A program made the translations under genes and the position numbers. DNA of 64,000 bases, taken from Flavobacteriaceae bacterium (GTDB taxonomy: Bacteria; Bacteroidota; Bacteroidia; Flavobacteriales; Flavobacteriaceae). The stretch spans positions 320,393 to 384,392 of the forward strand of contig JALWTD010000014.1 of the NCBI GenBank assembly GCA_027082925.1, given 5' to 3'. The notes beneath the pieces are model-generated. The model was not told where the DNA came from, did no database searches, and saw only the letters and a list, made by a program, of their open reading frames with translations. Of this stretch, positions 34,117 to 43,305 are shown one piece after another. Each line of letters opens with the position of its first letter. The stretch's first letter is position 1.

Positions 34117-34147
34117 TTTGTAAAAACACAAAAGGATTGTATATTTG
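34117..34147 (+). promoter_or_regulatory. Predicted -33/-7 promoter of tRNA-Gly
   Basis: TTTG at 34117-34120 and TATATTTG at 34140-34147 are separated by 19 bp, an almost ideal Bacteroidota promoter. The tRNA starts 10 bp further on. Confidence 0.75.
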
Positions 34148-34157
34148 CCAAGCGAAT

Positions 34158-34230
34158 GCGAGAGTAGCTCAGTTGGTAGAGCTTCAGCCTTCCAAGCTGA
34201 CTGTCGCCGGTTCGAGCCCGGTCTCTCGCT
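34158..34230 (+). tRNA. tRNA-Gly (anticodon TCC)
   Basis: This 73-nt cloverleaf has acceptor GCGAGAG/CTCTCGC with discriminator T, D arm GCTC/GAGC, anticodon stem TCAGC/GCTGA with loop CTTCCAA (anticodon TCC), and T arm GCCGG/CCGGT. It reads GGA/GGG codons. CCA is not encoded. Confidence 0.96.
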
Positions 34231-34237
34231 CAAAAAG

Positions 34238-34265
34238 AAGCCAAACAATAGTTTGGCTTTTTTTA
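34238..34265. terminator. Terminator after tRNA-Gly
   Basis: A 9-bp stem AAGCCAAAC with its complement and a 4-base loop is followed by a T-run. It also reaches the stop of the convergent rhomboid gene. Confidence 0.85.
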
Positions 34266-34907
34266 TTTTAGTTTATTTCCAAATATAAGTAACAGTACTA
34301 TTGGTATTCCTAATAAAATTACAACTAAAGTACTGTGAAAAAATAATTGAGGGTATAGCACCAACATTAATATATAACCTCCTATAGAACCTCCTAAATG
34401 GGCTGAGTGCCCTACATTACCTAATTGTTTTTTCATTCCATAAATAGAATACAGCAAGTAACCTATTCCAAAAATATATCCCGGCACATAAAATGGTAAC
34501 GGAAATATACCAAGCATCATATTAGGATTTAATAAAATGGCACCGTAAATAATACCTGCAACTGCTCCTGAAGCACCAACTGCACTGTAGTATAAATTGT
34601 TTTTATGATATGCTAATGTTAATCCGTTTCCCGCGTATAGACTTCCGAAGTATAAAATTAGAAATTTTAAAATTCCAAGTTTATATATAATTATTGGAGC
34701 AAACATGTATAAAACGTACATGTTTAATATTAAGTGCATCATATCTACATGTAAAAATGCTGATGTAAGCATTCGAATTTTTTCACCTCTATTTATGGCT
34801 GCTATTTGAAATTTATACTTATCAAAAAAGAGCCTATCTCCAAACCCTTTTAGTGAAACAATTACGTTTATTACTATTAAAATAAGAAGTACTCTATCTA
34901 TGTTCAT
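34263..34907 (-). CDS. Rhomboid family intramembrane serine protease
   Basis: This 214-residue polytopic membrane protein has about six helices. The catalytic Ser is S113 in GASGAVAG and the catalytic His is H167 or H170 in GHSAHLGG. N62 in HLILNMYVLY is the oxyanion residue. Rhomboids cleave membrane helices, and the substrate is unknown. There is no rubredoxin-like or other extra domain. Confidence 0.93.
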   Translation of the reverse strand: MNIDRVLLILIVINVIVSLKGFGDRLFFDKYKFQIAAINRGEKIRMLTSAFLHVDMMHLILNMYVLYMFAPIIIYKLGILKFLILYFGSLYAGNGLTLAYHKNNLYYSAVGASGAVAGIIYGAILLNPNMMLGIFPLPFYVPGYIFGIGYLLYSIYGMKKQLGNVGHSAHLGGSIGGYILMLVLYPQLFFHSTLVVILLGIPIVLLLIFGNKLK

Positions 34908-35016
34908 ATTGATTTATTTTACTTTTACGACGAATGTATAAAAAACTTATGATATTGATTTACTTGTTTGCCTTGTATTTAAAATTTAATACGATATTTG
35001 TACTTCTAATGACGCC

Positions 35017-35901
35017 ATGAATTTTTTAACCTACATACTTGTTTATCCGCTAATATGGCTTATATCTATACTACCTTTTAGAGTACTCTATTTAGTATCT
35101 GACGCTGTATATATACTGATTTACTACATTATAGGTTATCGAAAAAAGGTTGTTTTAGATAACCTAAAACTGGCCTTCCCTAATAAAACAGAAAAAGAAT
35201 TATTACTGATTCGAAAAAAATTCTTTAAACATTTTGTAGATATTTTTATGGAGATGATAAAATCGTTTACCATATCTGCAAAAGAAATAAATAGAAGATA
35301 CACTTTTACCAATACAGCACTTTTAGACGAATTGTATAACAGTGGAAAAAGTGCTATTTTGGTTGGTGCACATTATGCCAACTGGGAATGGATTATGAGT
35401 TTAAATTCGTTTGTCAAATACAAGGGAGTTGCAGCCTACACCAAAGTAAATAACCCTTATTTTAATCGTAAAATACTTAAAACCAGAGAGCGTTTTGGCG
35501 TTATTTTAAAGCAAACTCCTAAAATTCTAAATCTGGTCAAAGAAAACCAAAAAAAAGGTATTTTGACAATGTATGGTTTACTTAGCGACCAATCGCCACA
35601 TATTGCTAAAACCCATTATTGGAGTAAGTTTTTTGGTGTAAAAGTTCCTATACATACCGGTGCTGAAATGCTTGCAAAAAGGTACGATTTGAATTTAGTA
35701 TTTATGAAAACAAGAAAAATAAAACGTGGGTTTTATGAAACTTCGTTTTCTGTTATTACAACGACTCCAACAAAATTTCCTGATTACGAATTAACCGATA
35801 TTTTCCTCAGAAAAGTTGAAGAACAAGTTTACGAACAACCTGAATATTATTTCTGGACTCATAAACGTTTTAAACATAAAGACAAACACCCTAAATCTTA
35901 G
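35017..35901 (+). CDS. Lysophospholipid / lipid A acyltransferase (LpxL/HtrB family)
   Basis: This 294-residue inner-membrane protein has an N-terminal membrane anchor. The HxxxxE active-site motif is GAHYANWEW (His119, Glu124). A second conserved block is SDQSP with HYWSKFFG, typical of LpxL-like enzymes. It should add secondary acyl chains to lipid A. It is convergent with the outer-membrane protein gene, with no spacer between the two stops. Confidence 0.92.
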   Translation: MNFLTYILVYPLIWLISILPFRVLYLVSDAVYILIYYIIGYRKKVVLDNLKLAFPNKTEKELLLIRKKFFKHFVDIFMEMIKSFTISAKEINRRYTFTNTALLDELYNSGKSAILVGAHYANWEWIMSLNSFVKYKGVAAYTKVNNPYFNRKILKTRERFGVILKQTPKILNLVKENQKKGILTMYGLLSDQSPHIAKTHYWSKFFGVKVPIHTGAEMLAKRYDLNLVFMKTRKIKRGFYETSFSVITTTPTKFPDYELTDIFLRKVEEQVYEQPEYYFWTHKRFKHKDKHPKS

Positions 35902-36750
35902 CTATTTAGTTAATGGGAATTTAGCTCCGAAAACATACATATTTTCAAAAAATGTAAAATGTTGTGAAGCAGAATCGGTAGTACTTGCCGTTGTTCTAAT
36001 ATCTTGCATGTTAATATATCCCACTTTTATGTTTGATTGAATAAAAAAGTATTTAAAAAGTGTAATATTTAATCCGGCATGTGCAGATATACCGTAACCA
36101 GATACATGAAACTCATCGTATCTTGCTTTTCCCAATAGGGTGGTGTTTGTTCTTGGGTAAATCATTCCAATACCAATACCTTCAGTTAAATTAATGTCGA
36201 TATTTTTAACGGGGAATTTAAGCCAATTGTCTAAGTTATCGTATCGGCTTACCTCAACATTGATATAATTTAATCCATCTGTGTGTTCAAAAAGCAGAAA
36301 ATCTTCAGTTAACACAATATCATCGTTGTTATATACTCCATCAAAACTTCCGCCTACATTAATATCTCCATCTATTTTTACAGTGGTATTATTACGCATT
36401 ACGTATTTCATATGGTCTAAACCAATAGAAACAGTGTAGTTTTCTTTAAAAAAATAGCCAATTCTAAAGTTTGTTTGTGGAATTGTAATTTCATCTAACT
36501 TAAAGTAATAAATTCCAAAAGGTTTTGGCTTGTCGTCTGCCTTTACGTTATGTAAGGTAAATTTATAGTTACTTCCTTTAAATGTAATATCTGAAGTTGA
36601 ATAATGTGCTCTATTCCATCCCCAGTATACAAACATTCTTCCTTTGTTTGTTTTTACATCTCTATAATCGTTTTTTTGAATGGTATCTTGAGAAAAAGAA
36701 ACTGTTGCTATCACTAAAAAAAGAGCAACTAATATTTTTGAAGGTTTCAT
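35902..36750 (-). CDS. Putative outer-membrane beta-barrel protein
   Basis: This 282-residue protein has a signal peptide (MKPSKILVALFLVIATVSFSQ). Many alternating aromatic/polar strands follow, e.g. GRMFVYWGWNRAHYS and NFRIGYFFKENYTVSIGLD, and the end LTK suggests a barrel closing near the C-terminus. I do not recognise a named family. It starts one base after glmM and is probably translated from the same mRNA. Confidence 0.75.
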   Translation of the reverse strand: MKPSKILVALFLVIATVSFSQDTIQKNDYRDVKTNKGRMFVYWGWNRAHYSTSDITFKGSNYKFTLHNVKADDKPKPFGIYYFKLDEITIPQTNFRIGYFFKENYTVSIGLDHMKYVMRNNTTVKIDGDINVGGSFDGVYNNDDIVLTEDFLLFEHTDGLNYINVEVSRYDNLDNWLKFPVKNIDINLTEGIGIGMIYPRTNTTLLGKARYDEFHVSGYGISAHAGLNITLFKYFFIQSNIKVGYINMQDIRTTASTTDSASQHFTFFENMYVFGAKFPLTK

Positions 36751-36751
36751 T

Positions 36752-38137
36752 TTAGATAAGTTTTTTTATTTCTGAAATTATTTTATTTGCCAATTCATCT
36801 GCACTATTTTGTGAGGTGCTTTCTGTATAAATTCTAATAATAGGTTCGGTGTTCGATTTTCTTAGGTGTACCCATTCTTTCTCAAAATTAATTTTTACAC
36901 CATCAATAATTATTACATCTTCATGCTGGTATTTTGATGCCATTTTATTCAAAATTTCATCAACATTAATTTGTGGTGTTAGTGCAATTTTATTTTTACT
37001 CATATAGTAATTAGGGTAGCTGTTTCTCAATGTTTTACAACTTACTTTTAAGTTTGCTAAGTGCGATAAAAATAGTGCAACACCCACCAAAGAATCTCTA
37101 CCGTAATGAGAATCAGGATAAATAATTCCACCGTTACCTTCTCCTCCTATCACGGCGTTTGTGTTTTTCATAAGTGCTACCACGTTTACTTCTCCAACAG
37201 CACTTGCTTTATAAGAACCTCCGTGCTTTTGCGTAATATCTCTTAAGGCTCTAGAAGATGACAGGTTAGAAACGGTGTTTCCTCCTGCTATTTTCCCCAA
37301 AACATAATCGGCACAGGCTACAAGCGTGTATTCTTCTCCAAACATAGTTCCGTCTTCGCAAACCAAGGCGAGTCTATCCACATCAGGATCAACAACAATA
37401 CCTAAGTCGGCTTTTTCTTCTACTACCAAATTTGAAATAGCCGTTAAATGCTCTTTTAATGGCTCTGGGTTGTGAGGAAATTCTCCATTAGGCTCACAAT
37501 ATAGTTTTACACAAGTAACCTGAAGTTTTTCTAACAAAGCCGGTATTGCAATACCTCCGGTAGAGTTTACTGCATCAACAACAATTTTAAAATTTGCTTT
37601 TTTGATAGCTTCTACATCTACCAAATTGAGCTTTAACACTTCGTTTATGTGTTTAGAAATGTAGTTTTTCTTTTTCTTATAGCTTCCTAAATAATCTACT
37701 TCTGCAAAAGTATAAGAATCATCTTCTGCTATTTTTAAAACGGTTTCTCCATCTTTTGCATTTAAAAATTCACCTTTCCCATTAAGTAATTTTAAGGCAT
37801 TCCATTGTTTAGGGTTATGGCTTGCTGTGATAATAATACCTCCATCTGCTTCTTCCATAGGAACAGCCAATTCAACGGTTGGCGTGGTAGACAAGCCTAT
37901 ATCTATAACGTGTATACCTAATCCTACCAGTGTATTGCTCACTAAACTACTTATCATTTTTCCGGAGATACGAGCATCTCTTCCAATAACCACCGTAAGT
38001 ACTTGTTTTGAAGTTTGATTTTTAAGCCAAGTACCGTATGCTGCTGCAAACTTTACAGCATCTATGGGTGTTAAATTTTGGTTTATTTCTCCTCCTATGG
38101 TTCCTCTTATTCCGGAAATTGATTTTATTAATGACAT
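36752..38137 (-). CDS. glmM: Phosphoglucosamine mutase
   Basis: This 461-residue alpha-D-phosphohexomutase has catalytic phosphoserine Ser106 in TASHNP, metal-binding DPDVD (Asp250, 252, 254), the substrate loop GEGNGG and a C-terminal phosphate-binding RKSNTEPIIRIYTE. It interconverts glucosamine-6-P and -1-P for UDP-GlcNAc, peptidoglycan and LPS. PglM/PMM activities are possible but the length and context fit GlmM. A -7 element (38153-38160) gives a very short leader. Confidence 0.93.
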   Translation of the reverse strand: MSLIKSISGIRGTIGGEINQNLTPIDAVKFAAAYGTWLKNQTSKQVLTVVIGRDARISGKMISSLVSNTLVGLGIHVIDIGLSTTPTVELAVPMEEADGGIIITASHNPKQWNALKLLNGKGEFLNAKDGETVLKIAEDDSYTFAEVDYLGSYKKKKNYISKHINEVLKLNLVDVEAIKKANFKIVVDAVNSTGGIAIPALLEKLQVTCVKLYCEPNGEFPHNPEPLKEHLTAISNLVVEEKADLGIVVDPDVDRLALVCEDGTMFGEEYTLVACADYVLGKIAGGNTVSNLSSSRALRDITQKHGGSYKASAVGEVNVVALMKNTNAVIGGEGNGGIIYPDSHYGRDSLVGVALFLSHLANLKVSCKTLRNSYPNYYMSKNKIALTPQINVDEILNKMASKYQHEDVIIIDGVKINFEKEWVHLRKSNTEPIIRIYTESTSQNSADELANKIISEIKKLI

Positions 38138-38152
38138 TTCTAATTTTTAGGG

Positions 38153-38160
38153 CAAAGATA
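38153..38160 (-). promoter_or_regulatory. Predicted -7 element (TATCTTTG) for glmM
   Basis: It matches TAnnTTTG on the minus strand, 16 bp before the start codon. Confidence 0.45.
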
Positions 38161-38186
38161 ATTTTTATAGTTGTAATAGCGAAAAA

Positions 38187-38214
38187 AAAAGCTGTATCAA
38201 ATGATACAGCTTTT
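38187..38214 (-). terminator. Terminator after rpsA
   Basis: A 9-bp core stem GCTGTATCA with its complement (2-base loop, 38191-38210) is extended by A4/T4. It lies 24 bp past the rpsA stop and ends its minus-strand transcript before glmM. Confidence 0.85.
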
Positions 38215-38237
38215 AATTATTTAAGATAAATGGAGGT

Positions 38238-40184
38238 TTATTTTCCTTCCATTTTTTTCTTTAGTTCTGCTAAATCTCCTCCTAAATCTCCAAGCGTAGT
38301 TTTTTCAGCAGATTCAGCTTTTTTCTGAGCTGCTTTTACGTTTCTAGCTTCTTGAGCTTTAAAAATTGATGTATGTGATGCTACAATTCTTCTAAATTCT
38401 TTATTGAATTCTATTACTTTGAATTTATCAACATCTCCTTTGTTTAATTTAGAACCATCTTCTTTAACAGTAAATCTGCTAGGAACAAAAGCTTCTACAC
38501 CGTCTTCGAAAGTAACAATAAGTCCTTTATCGTTTTTCTCTTTAACAGTTCCTTCGTGAACAGAATCAATTGTGTATTTATCTTCGTGTCCATCCCAAGG
38601 ATTTTCAGTAGTTTGTTTATGACCTAAGTTTAATTTACGTCCTTCAACATCTAGTTCTAATACTTGAACTTTTAATTTATCACCTATAGATACAAAATCT
38701 GAAGGGTGTTTAATTTTCTTAGTCCAAGAAAGGTCAGAGATATAAACCAATCCGTCTATACCTTCTTCTAATTCAACAAAAACACCAAAGTTTGTGTAGT
38801 TACGCACTGTACCAGTGTGAACTGAACCAACAGGGTATTTAGTTGTAATATCTGTCCAAGGGTCTGGGAATAATTGCTTGATACCTAAAGACATTTTTCT
38901 TTCTTCTCTATCTAAGGTAAGCACTTGTGCTTCAACCTCATCTCCAACAGACACAAAATCTTGTGCTGAACGTAAGTGAGTTGACCAAGACATTTCAGAT
39001 ACGTGAATTAAACCTTCAACTCCAGGAGCTACTTCAATAAACGCTCCGTAATCTGCAATTACAACTACTTTTCCTTTTACAGTATCTCCAACTTTAATAT
39101 TTGGATCTAACGCTTCCCAAGGATGTTTACTTAATTGTTTTAATCCTAATTGGATTCTTGTTTTCTCATCATCAAAATCAAGAATTACCACATTTAATGT
39201 TTGATCTAACTCTACAATTTCACTTGGGTGATTAATTCTAGACCAAGATAAATCGGTAATGTGTACTAATCCATCAACACCACCTAAATCAACAAATACA
39301 CCGTAAGATGTAATGTTTTTAACAACACCTTCTAGTACTTGACCTTTTTCTAGTTTACCAATAATTTCTTTCTTTTGAATTTCGATATCGGCTTCAATAA
39401 GTGCTTTATGTGATACAACAACGTTTTTAAACTCATGATTAATTTTAACCACTTTAAATTCCATTGTTTTTTCTACGTATTGATCGTAATCTCTAATTGG
39501 TTTTACATCAATTTGAGAACCTGGTAAAAATGCTTCAATTCCAAAAACGTCAACAATCATACCTCCACGAGTTCTACATTTTACAAAACCGTTAACCACT
39601 TCTCCACTTTCGTGAGCTGCAATTACACGATCCCAAGCTTTAATTACTCTTGCTTTTTTATGAGATAGTACTAATTGACCCGTACTGTCTTCTCTTTTAT
39701 CAACTAAAACCTCAACGGTATCTCCTACTGCTAAATCAGGATTGTAACGAAATTCATTTAACGATATAACTCCTTCTGATTTAGAATTGATATCAATAAT
39801 TACTTCTCTATCCGTTTTTCTAACAACAGTACCTTCAATTACTTCACGTTCGTTTACCAAACCTAAGGTACCATCTAAAGCTTCTTCAAATGCTTTTAAA
39901 TTTTCTTCGTCAACTGCTTCAATACCTTCTTCGTATTTGTGCCAGTCGAAATTTGCTAAAAATTCTTCAGGATTAACTTGTTGTTCTTCAGGTTTAGAAG
40001 TTTCAACAGTTTCTTCAACTGCTTCTACAACTTCTTTTTTAGTTTCTTTTTTAGATTCTTTTTTGGCTTCCTTTTTTGGTGTTGCTTTGGTTGCCTTTTT
40101 AGATTCTTTTTTGGCTTTTGCCTCAGTTTTTTTTACTTCAGGAGCGTTTTCTTGCTCTTCAGTATTTTTTGTTTCTTCAGACAT
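38238..40184 (-). CDS. rpsA: 30S ribosomal protein S1
   Basis: This protein has 648 residues from MSEETKN (ATG 40184). The first ~75 residues are a Lys/Glu/Ala/Thr-rich low-complexity arm (KAKKESKKATKATPKKEAKK), and six S1 RNA-binding domains follow, e.g. GSVHTGTVRNYTNFGVFVEL and GDTVKGKVVVIADYGAFIEV. S1 recruits mRNA to the ribosome, especially important where Shine-Dalgarno pairing is rare. A 20-codon longer start exists upstream but lacks conservation. A ~120-nt leader precedes the start. Confidence 0.96.
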   Translation of the reverse strand: MSEETKNTEEQENAPEVKKTEAKAKKESKKATKATPKKEAKKESKKETKKEVVEAVEETVETSKPEEQQVNPEEFLANFDWHKYEEGIEAVDEENLKAFEEALDGTLGLVNEREVIEGTVVRKTDREVIIDINSKSEGVISLNEFRYNPDLAVGDTVEVLVDKREDSTGQLVLSHKKARVIKAWDRVIAAHESGEVVNGFVKCRTRGGMIVDVFGIEAFLPGSQIDVKPIRDYDQYVEKTMEFKVVKINHEFKNVVVSHKALIEADIEIQKKEIIGKLEKGQVLEGVVKNITSYGVFVDLGGVDGLVHITDLSWSRINHPSEIVELDQTLNVVILDFDDEKTRIQLGLKQLSKHPWEALDPNIKVGDTVKGKVVVIADYGAFIEVAPGVEGLIHVSEMSWSTHLRSAQDFVSVGDEVEAQVLTLDREERKMSLGIKQLFPDPWTDITTKYPVGSVHTGTVRNYTNFGVFVELEEGIDGLVYISDLSWTKKIKHPSDFVSIGDKLKVQVLELDVEGRKLNLGHKQTTENPWDGHEDKYTIDSVHEGTVKEKNDKGLIVTFEDGVEAFVPSRFTVKEDGSKLNKGDVDKFKVIEFNKEFRRIVASHTSIFKAQEARNVKAAQKKAESAEKTTLGDLGGDLAELKKKMEGK

Positions 40185-40309
40185 ATTGCTGATGATTAAA
40201 ATTTGTATCTTACTGTTATTGAAGTTATTACGCGAAAACAACACTAAGAGATGTTTATACTTAAATACGTGTAAAATCCTTTTCTAACTTCTATCCGCAA
40301 AAAGGTCTG

Positions 40310-40317
40310 CAAATTTA
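40310..40317 (-). promoter_or_regulatory. Predicted -7 element (TAAATTTG) for rpsA
   Basis: It matches TAnnTTTG followed by C on the minus strand, 126 bp from the start codon. This implies a long leader that could hold an autoregulatory S1 site. Confidence 0.5.
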
Positions 40318-40370
40318 GTGATTTTATTTCAGTATAACAAAAAGAAAATGAAGCATTTATATGCGGTAAA

Positions 40371-41120
40371 TTACCCTAGCCATTTTTTAAAATCTTTTAC
40401 TCGCTCACGGCTCACAATTATTTCAGAATCGGCATACGTATTTAACTGCACTTTTAACCTATTATTTGAATATGAAATTATATCTTTTATGGCGTTGATA
40501 TTTAAAAAATACTTTCGACTAACTCTAAAAAAAGATTGCGGATTTAGCTTGTGTTCTAATTGCTCTAAGGTATCATCAATAAGATAGCTTCTGTTTTTTG
40601 AAGTAAATAGGTATGTAGATTTATTTTCGCTGTAAAAACACTCTATACTTTCTGTAGGAATCATTTTTAAATGCACTCCTATTTTAACGGTAAACCGATT
40701 CTTATACTCAGATTGGTTGGTTTTTAATAAATTTTTAATTTGTGCAATATCAAAACTGTTGGTATAGGTGTCTTTAATGTTTTTAAACTTACGTATTGCC
40801 TGTGCTAATTCGTCGGTATCTATAGGTTTTAGCAAGTAGTCTATACTGTTTAGCTTGAAAGCTTTTAAAGCGTACTCATCATAAGCTGTTGTAAAAATAA
40901 TAGCACTTTTTACCTCAACTTCTTCAAATATTTCAAATGATAACCCGTCTGAAAGTTGAATGTCTAAAAACAATAAATCGGGATGTTCATTTTCATAAAA
41001 CCACTTAATTGCTCCTTCAACAGAATGCAACATAACTAGTGGTTGAATTCCCATATTATTTAACAGTCTTCCTAACCTTCGAGCTGCCGGTTTTTCATCT
41101 TCTATTATTACTACTTTCAT
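40371..41120 (-). CDS. LytTR family response regulator
   Basis: This protein has 249 residues from MKVVIIEDE. The receiver domain has Asp53 in LLFLDIQLSDG and acidic residues near the start. The C-terminal LytTR DNA-binding domain (about 140-249) shows PQSFFRVSRKYFLNINAI. It is the natural partner of the LytS-type kinase encoded two genes upstream. A longer in-frame ATG just after the preceding stop would add ten unconserved residues. Confidence 0.92.
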   Translation of the reverse strand: MKVVIIEDEKPAARRLGRLLNNMGIQPLVMLHSVEGAIKWFYENEHPDLLFLDIQLSDGLSFEIFEEVEVKSAIIFTTAYDEYALKAFKLNSIDYLLKPIDTDELAQAIRKFKNIKDTYTNSFDIAQIKNLLKTNQSEYKNRFTVKIGVHLKMIPTESIECFYSENKSTYLFTSKNRSYLIDDTLEQLEHKLNPQSFFRVSRKYFLNINAIKDIISYSNNRLKVQLNTYADSEIIVSRERVKDFKKWLG

Positions 41121-41153
41121 TTTATTACGCTTGCTATTTATTAATTGCATAAG

Positions 41154-41489
41154 TTACTCCCAAGTATCTCTATTTTCTTTATTCATCAATTCATTAATTT
41201 TTCTATCTTCCCAATCTTTCCCTAAAATAAAGTCCATTCCAAAAACATTAAACGCATGAAAGGCCAATCCTATACCCCAAAAAATAGTGGTGCTGTACGA
41301 TTGCCATTCCCAAAACACTTGCCATCCTCCTTCTGAAAATGCTGTTGACAAAATAATGACTCCGTTTATAATGATGTAGACAAATAAGTGTACATAAAAT
41401 CCTTTTATTGATTTAACTTTCTTTTTAGCTCTAATGTATTTTTGCTCTTCTGTATAATTATTATTTTCCATTTTTATATTGTTTTTCAT
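41154..41489 (-). CDS. 2TM domain protein
   Basis: This 111-residue protein (or 105 from the next ATG) has two membrane helices (about 30-50 and 65-85) flanked by YIRAKKKVKSIKGFYVHL and WEDRKINELMNKENRDTWE. The flanks and ends match the C-terminal domain of the adjacent kinase (WEERKIKELMTKDEKEYWE), showing a shared origin. The family's function is unknown. It starts 4 bp after the kinase stop and is clearly in its operon. Confidence 0.88.
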   Translation of the reverse strand: MKNNIKMENNNYTEEQKYIRAKKKVKSIKGFYVHLFVYIIINGVIILSTAFSEGGWQVFWEWQSYSTTIFWGIGLAFHAFNVFGMDFILGKDWEDRKINELMNKENRDTWE

Positions 41490-41493
41490 ATTG

Positions 41494-42843
41494 TTATTCC
41501 CAGTATTCTTTTTCGTCTTTGGTCATTAACTCTTTAATCTTGCGTTCTTCCCAGTTATTCCCTAAAAAAGGATGATACTTAAACGCTTTAAACCCGTGAA
41601 ACACAAGACCTATTCCCCAACCAAACATTGGAAACCAAAACCATTGAATAACTCCGGGTGTAAATTTGTAGTATATAAATATTAAAAAAGGAATTATAAT
41701 TAAATAAGACACTAGACTGCTGTAAAACTCTTTTATGTCTTTAACTTGTTCAATTGCTCTAATGTATTTACCGTTTTTATAATCTGTTTGTGCTGTTTTC
41801 ATTTTTCTGATTTTTTGTGTTAGTAATGGTAATTTAACTTTAAAATTGTCAGCTGTTTTTTCAACCGAAACTTTTTTTAGTGTTATTAAATTATACCTGT
41901 CAATTATATTTTTTAGTCCTACCCTTGTTCCGTTTTCTAAGGTTGTTTTTGGGTTGTAATTATTTGAAACAACTAAATAAGAACCTTCTTCTTTAATAAC
42001 AACCTTTAGAGGTTTGTCTTCTGAAACAGCGTTGTGTTTTATTGTGTTTTCAAGTAATAACTGTAATGATAACGGAACAATTTTTAATTCGGGATTACTT
42101 GCTTTTTCAGGAATTTCAAATGTAACAGCATTTTCAAAACGCATTTTTAGCAGTTCCATATAGGTTCTGGCAAACTTTAATTCTTCATCTAAAGCTATTA
42201 AATCTTTGCTTTTATGCTCTAGTACATATCTGTACACTTTTGAAAGTTTTGTTGTAAACTTTTCAGCCTGATCAGGATTTTCTCCTATTAACGACGTTAG
42301 TACATTTAAGCTGTTAAATAAAAAATGTGGATCTATTTGACTTTTTAACGATTCGTATTTAGCGGTTTCTGTTTTAGCAACTATTTGCTGCTCCTTTACT
42401 TTTTTTTCGGTTAACGCTTTGTAAAAATAAATAACATGAAAAGCCAAACTAACAATTAGGGTAATTGTTAACCCAAAAATATAATATGATTTAGCATAAG
42501 GATCGTTGTAAAAATACGCTACCGGTTTTCCGGCAATAACAACCAGTGTTATAAATCGCAACACAACCAGCCCAACCATAGTAACAACCACAGCTCCAAC
42601 ACCTCCAACTATTAATCGTTTATTAAAATTTTCTCGCCAATCAATTTTTGTGCCTATATACTTAAAAAAGTAAGCGTTAATTACAGATAAAACAAAGGCA
42701 TACATAAAATGAATACTAAAATCTACTACAATTTTATTTACAGTAATATTAAAGTTTCCTGCAAATACTAGCCGATCAATTAAAAAAATAACTGTGGCTA
42801 GAATTAGTGAGATTTTTAATAAATATTTTAGTTCTGTCTTCAT
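41494..42843 (-). CDS. LytS-type sensor histidine kinase with C-terminal 2TM domain
   Basis: This 449-residue protein has about four N-terminal membrane helices (11-142), a HisKA_7TM/His_kinase domain with phospho-acceptor His173 in DPHFLFNSLN, and an ATPase domain with LLLENTIKHNAV and NGTRVGLKN. From about 350 a 2TM domain is fused on (YIRAIEQVKDIKEFYSSL ... WEERKIKELM). It senses an unknown signal and should phosphorylate the LytTR regulator downstream. The join region contains an internal Met348 where a separate 2TM protein could once have begun. Confidence 0.9.
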   Translation of the reverse strand: MKTELKYLLKISLILATVIFLIDRLVFAGNFNITVNKIVVDFSIHFMYAFVLSVINAYFFKYIGTKIDWRENFNKRLIVGGVGAVVVTMVGLVVLRFITLVVIAGKPVAYFYNDPYAKSYYIFGLTITLIVSLAFHVIYFYKALTEKKVKEQQIVAKTETAKYESLKSQIDPHFLFNSLNVLTSLIGENPDQAEKFTTKLSKVYRYVLEHKSKDLIALDEELKFARTYMELLKMRFENAVTFEIPEKASNPELKIVPLSLQLLLENTIKHNAVSEDKPLKVVIKEEGSYLVVSNNYNPKTTLENGTRVGLKNIIDRYNLITLKKVSVEKTADNFKVKLPLLTQKIRKMKTAQTDYKNGKYIRAIEQVKDIKEFYSSLVSYLIIIPFLIFIYYKFTPGVIQWFWFPMFGWGIGLVFHGFKAFKYHPFLGNNWEERKIKELMTKDEKEYWE

Positions 42844-42873
42844 ACTCTTAAGTTTATCCTTAATAGTTGCAAT

Positions 42874-43305
42874 TTAAAACTTAATTTCTAAAGTTAAATC
42901 TTTATCCGCTACTACAAACTTCGAGGTTTCAAAATCTGGCGGACCAAAATTAATTACGTTATTAGAGGTGCCGTAACTTTCTTTAGGCATTCCATTTTCA
43001 AAAAAGTCCATTCGCTTATTATTATTTTCATCGTGATACGAAATAATAGCATAAACTCCTTTTGGAATATTCTTAAAAACTACGGTACTTTTTCCGTTTT
43101 TAATAGTGCCTGTCTTTGCTTGTATAGGAGCTTTCATAAAGTTTTCTTTATCAAACAAAGCAAAACCTACTGTTCCTTTAACACTCAAAACATTTACTAC
43201 AGACACGGTTAAATTAATACCTTCTGGTTTAGTTGTAGCAGTTTGCGATTGAATACATAATGTTGAAGAAAACAACAATGTTACGGTTAAAATTAAATGA
43301 TTCAT
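42874..43305 (-). CDS. DUF2141 family secreted protein
   Basis: This 143-residue protein has a signal peptide ending near STLCIQSQ. The mature part contains GTVGFALFDKENFMK, GVYAIISYHDENNNKRMDF and GMPKESYGTSNN, the DUF2141 pattern of a small beta-sandwich. Function is unknown. It lies 31 bp before the LytS-type kinase gene on the same strand, so it may be the first gene of that operon. Confidence 0.88.
   Translation of the reverse strand: MNHLILTVTLLFSSTLCIQSQTATTKPEGINLTVSVVNVLSVKGTVGFALFDKENFMKAPIQAKTGTIKNGKSTVVFKNIPKGVYAIISYHDENNNKRMDFFENGMPKESYGTSNNVINFGPPDFETSKFVVADKDLTLEIKF

Noticed and set aside
39787-40287. Long plus-strand open frames rich in Ser and Phe opposite the start of rpsA
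   Set aside because: They are antisense to the Lys/Glu-rich arm of S1, whose GAA/AAA codons give Phe/Ser-rich shadows. They have no promoter or recognisable domain.
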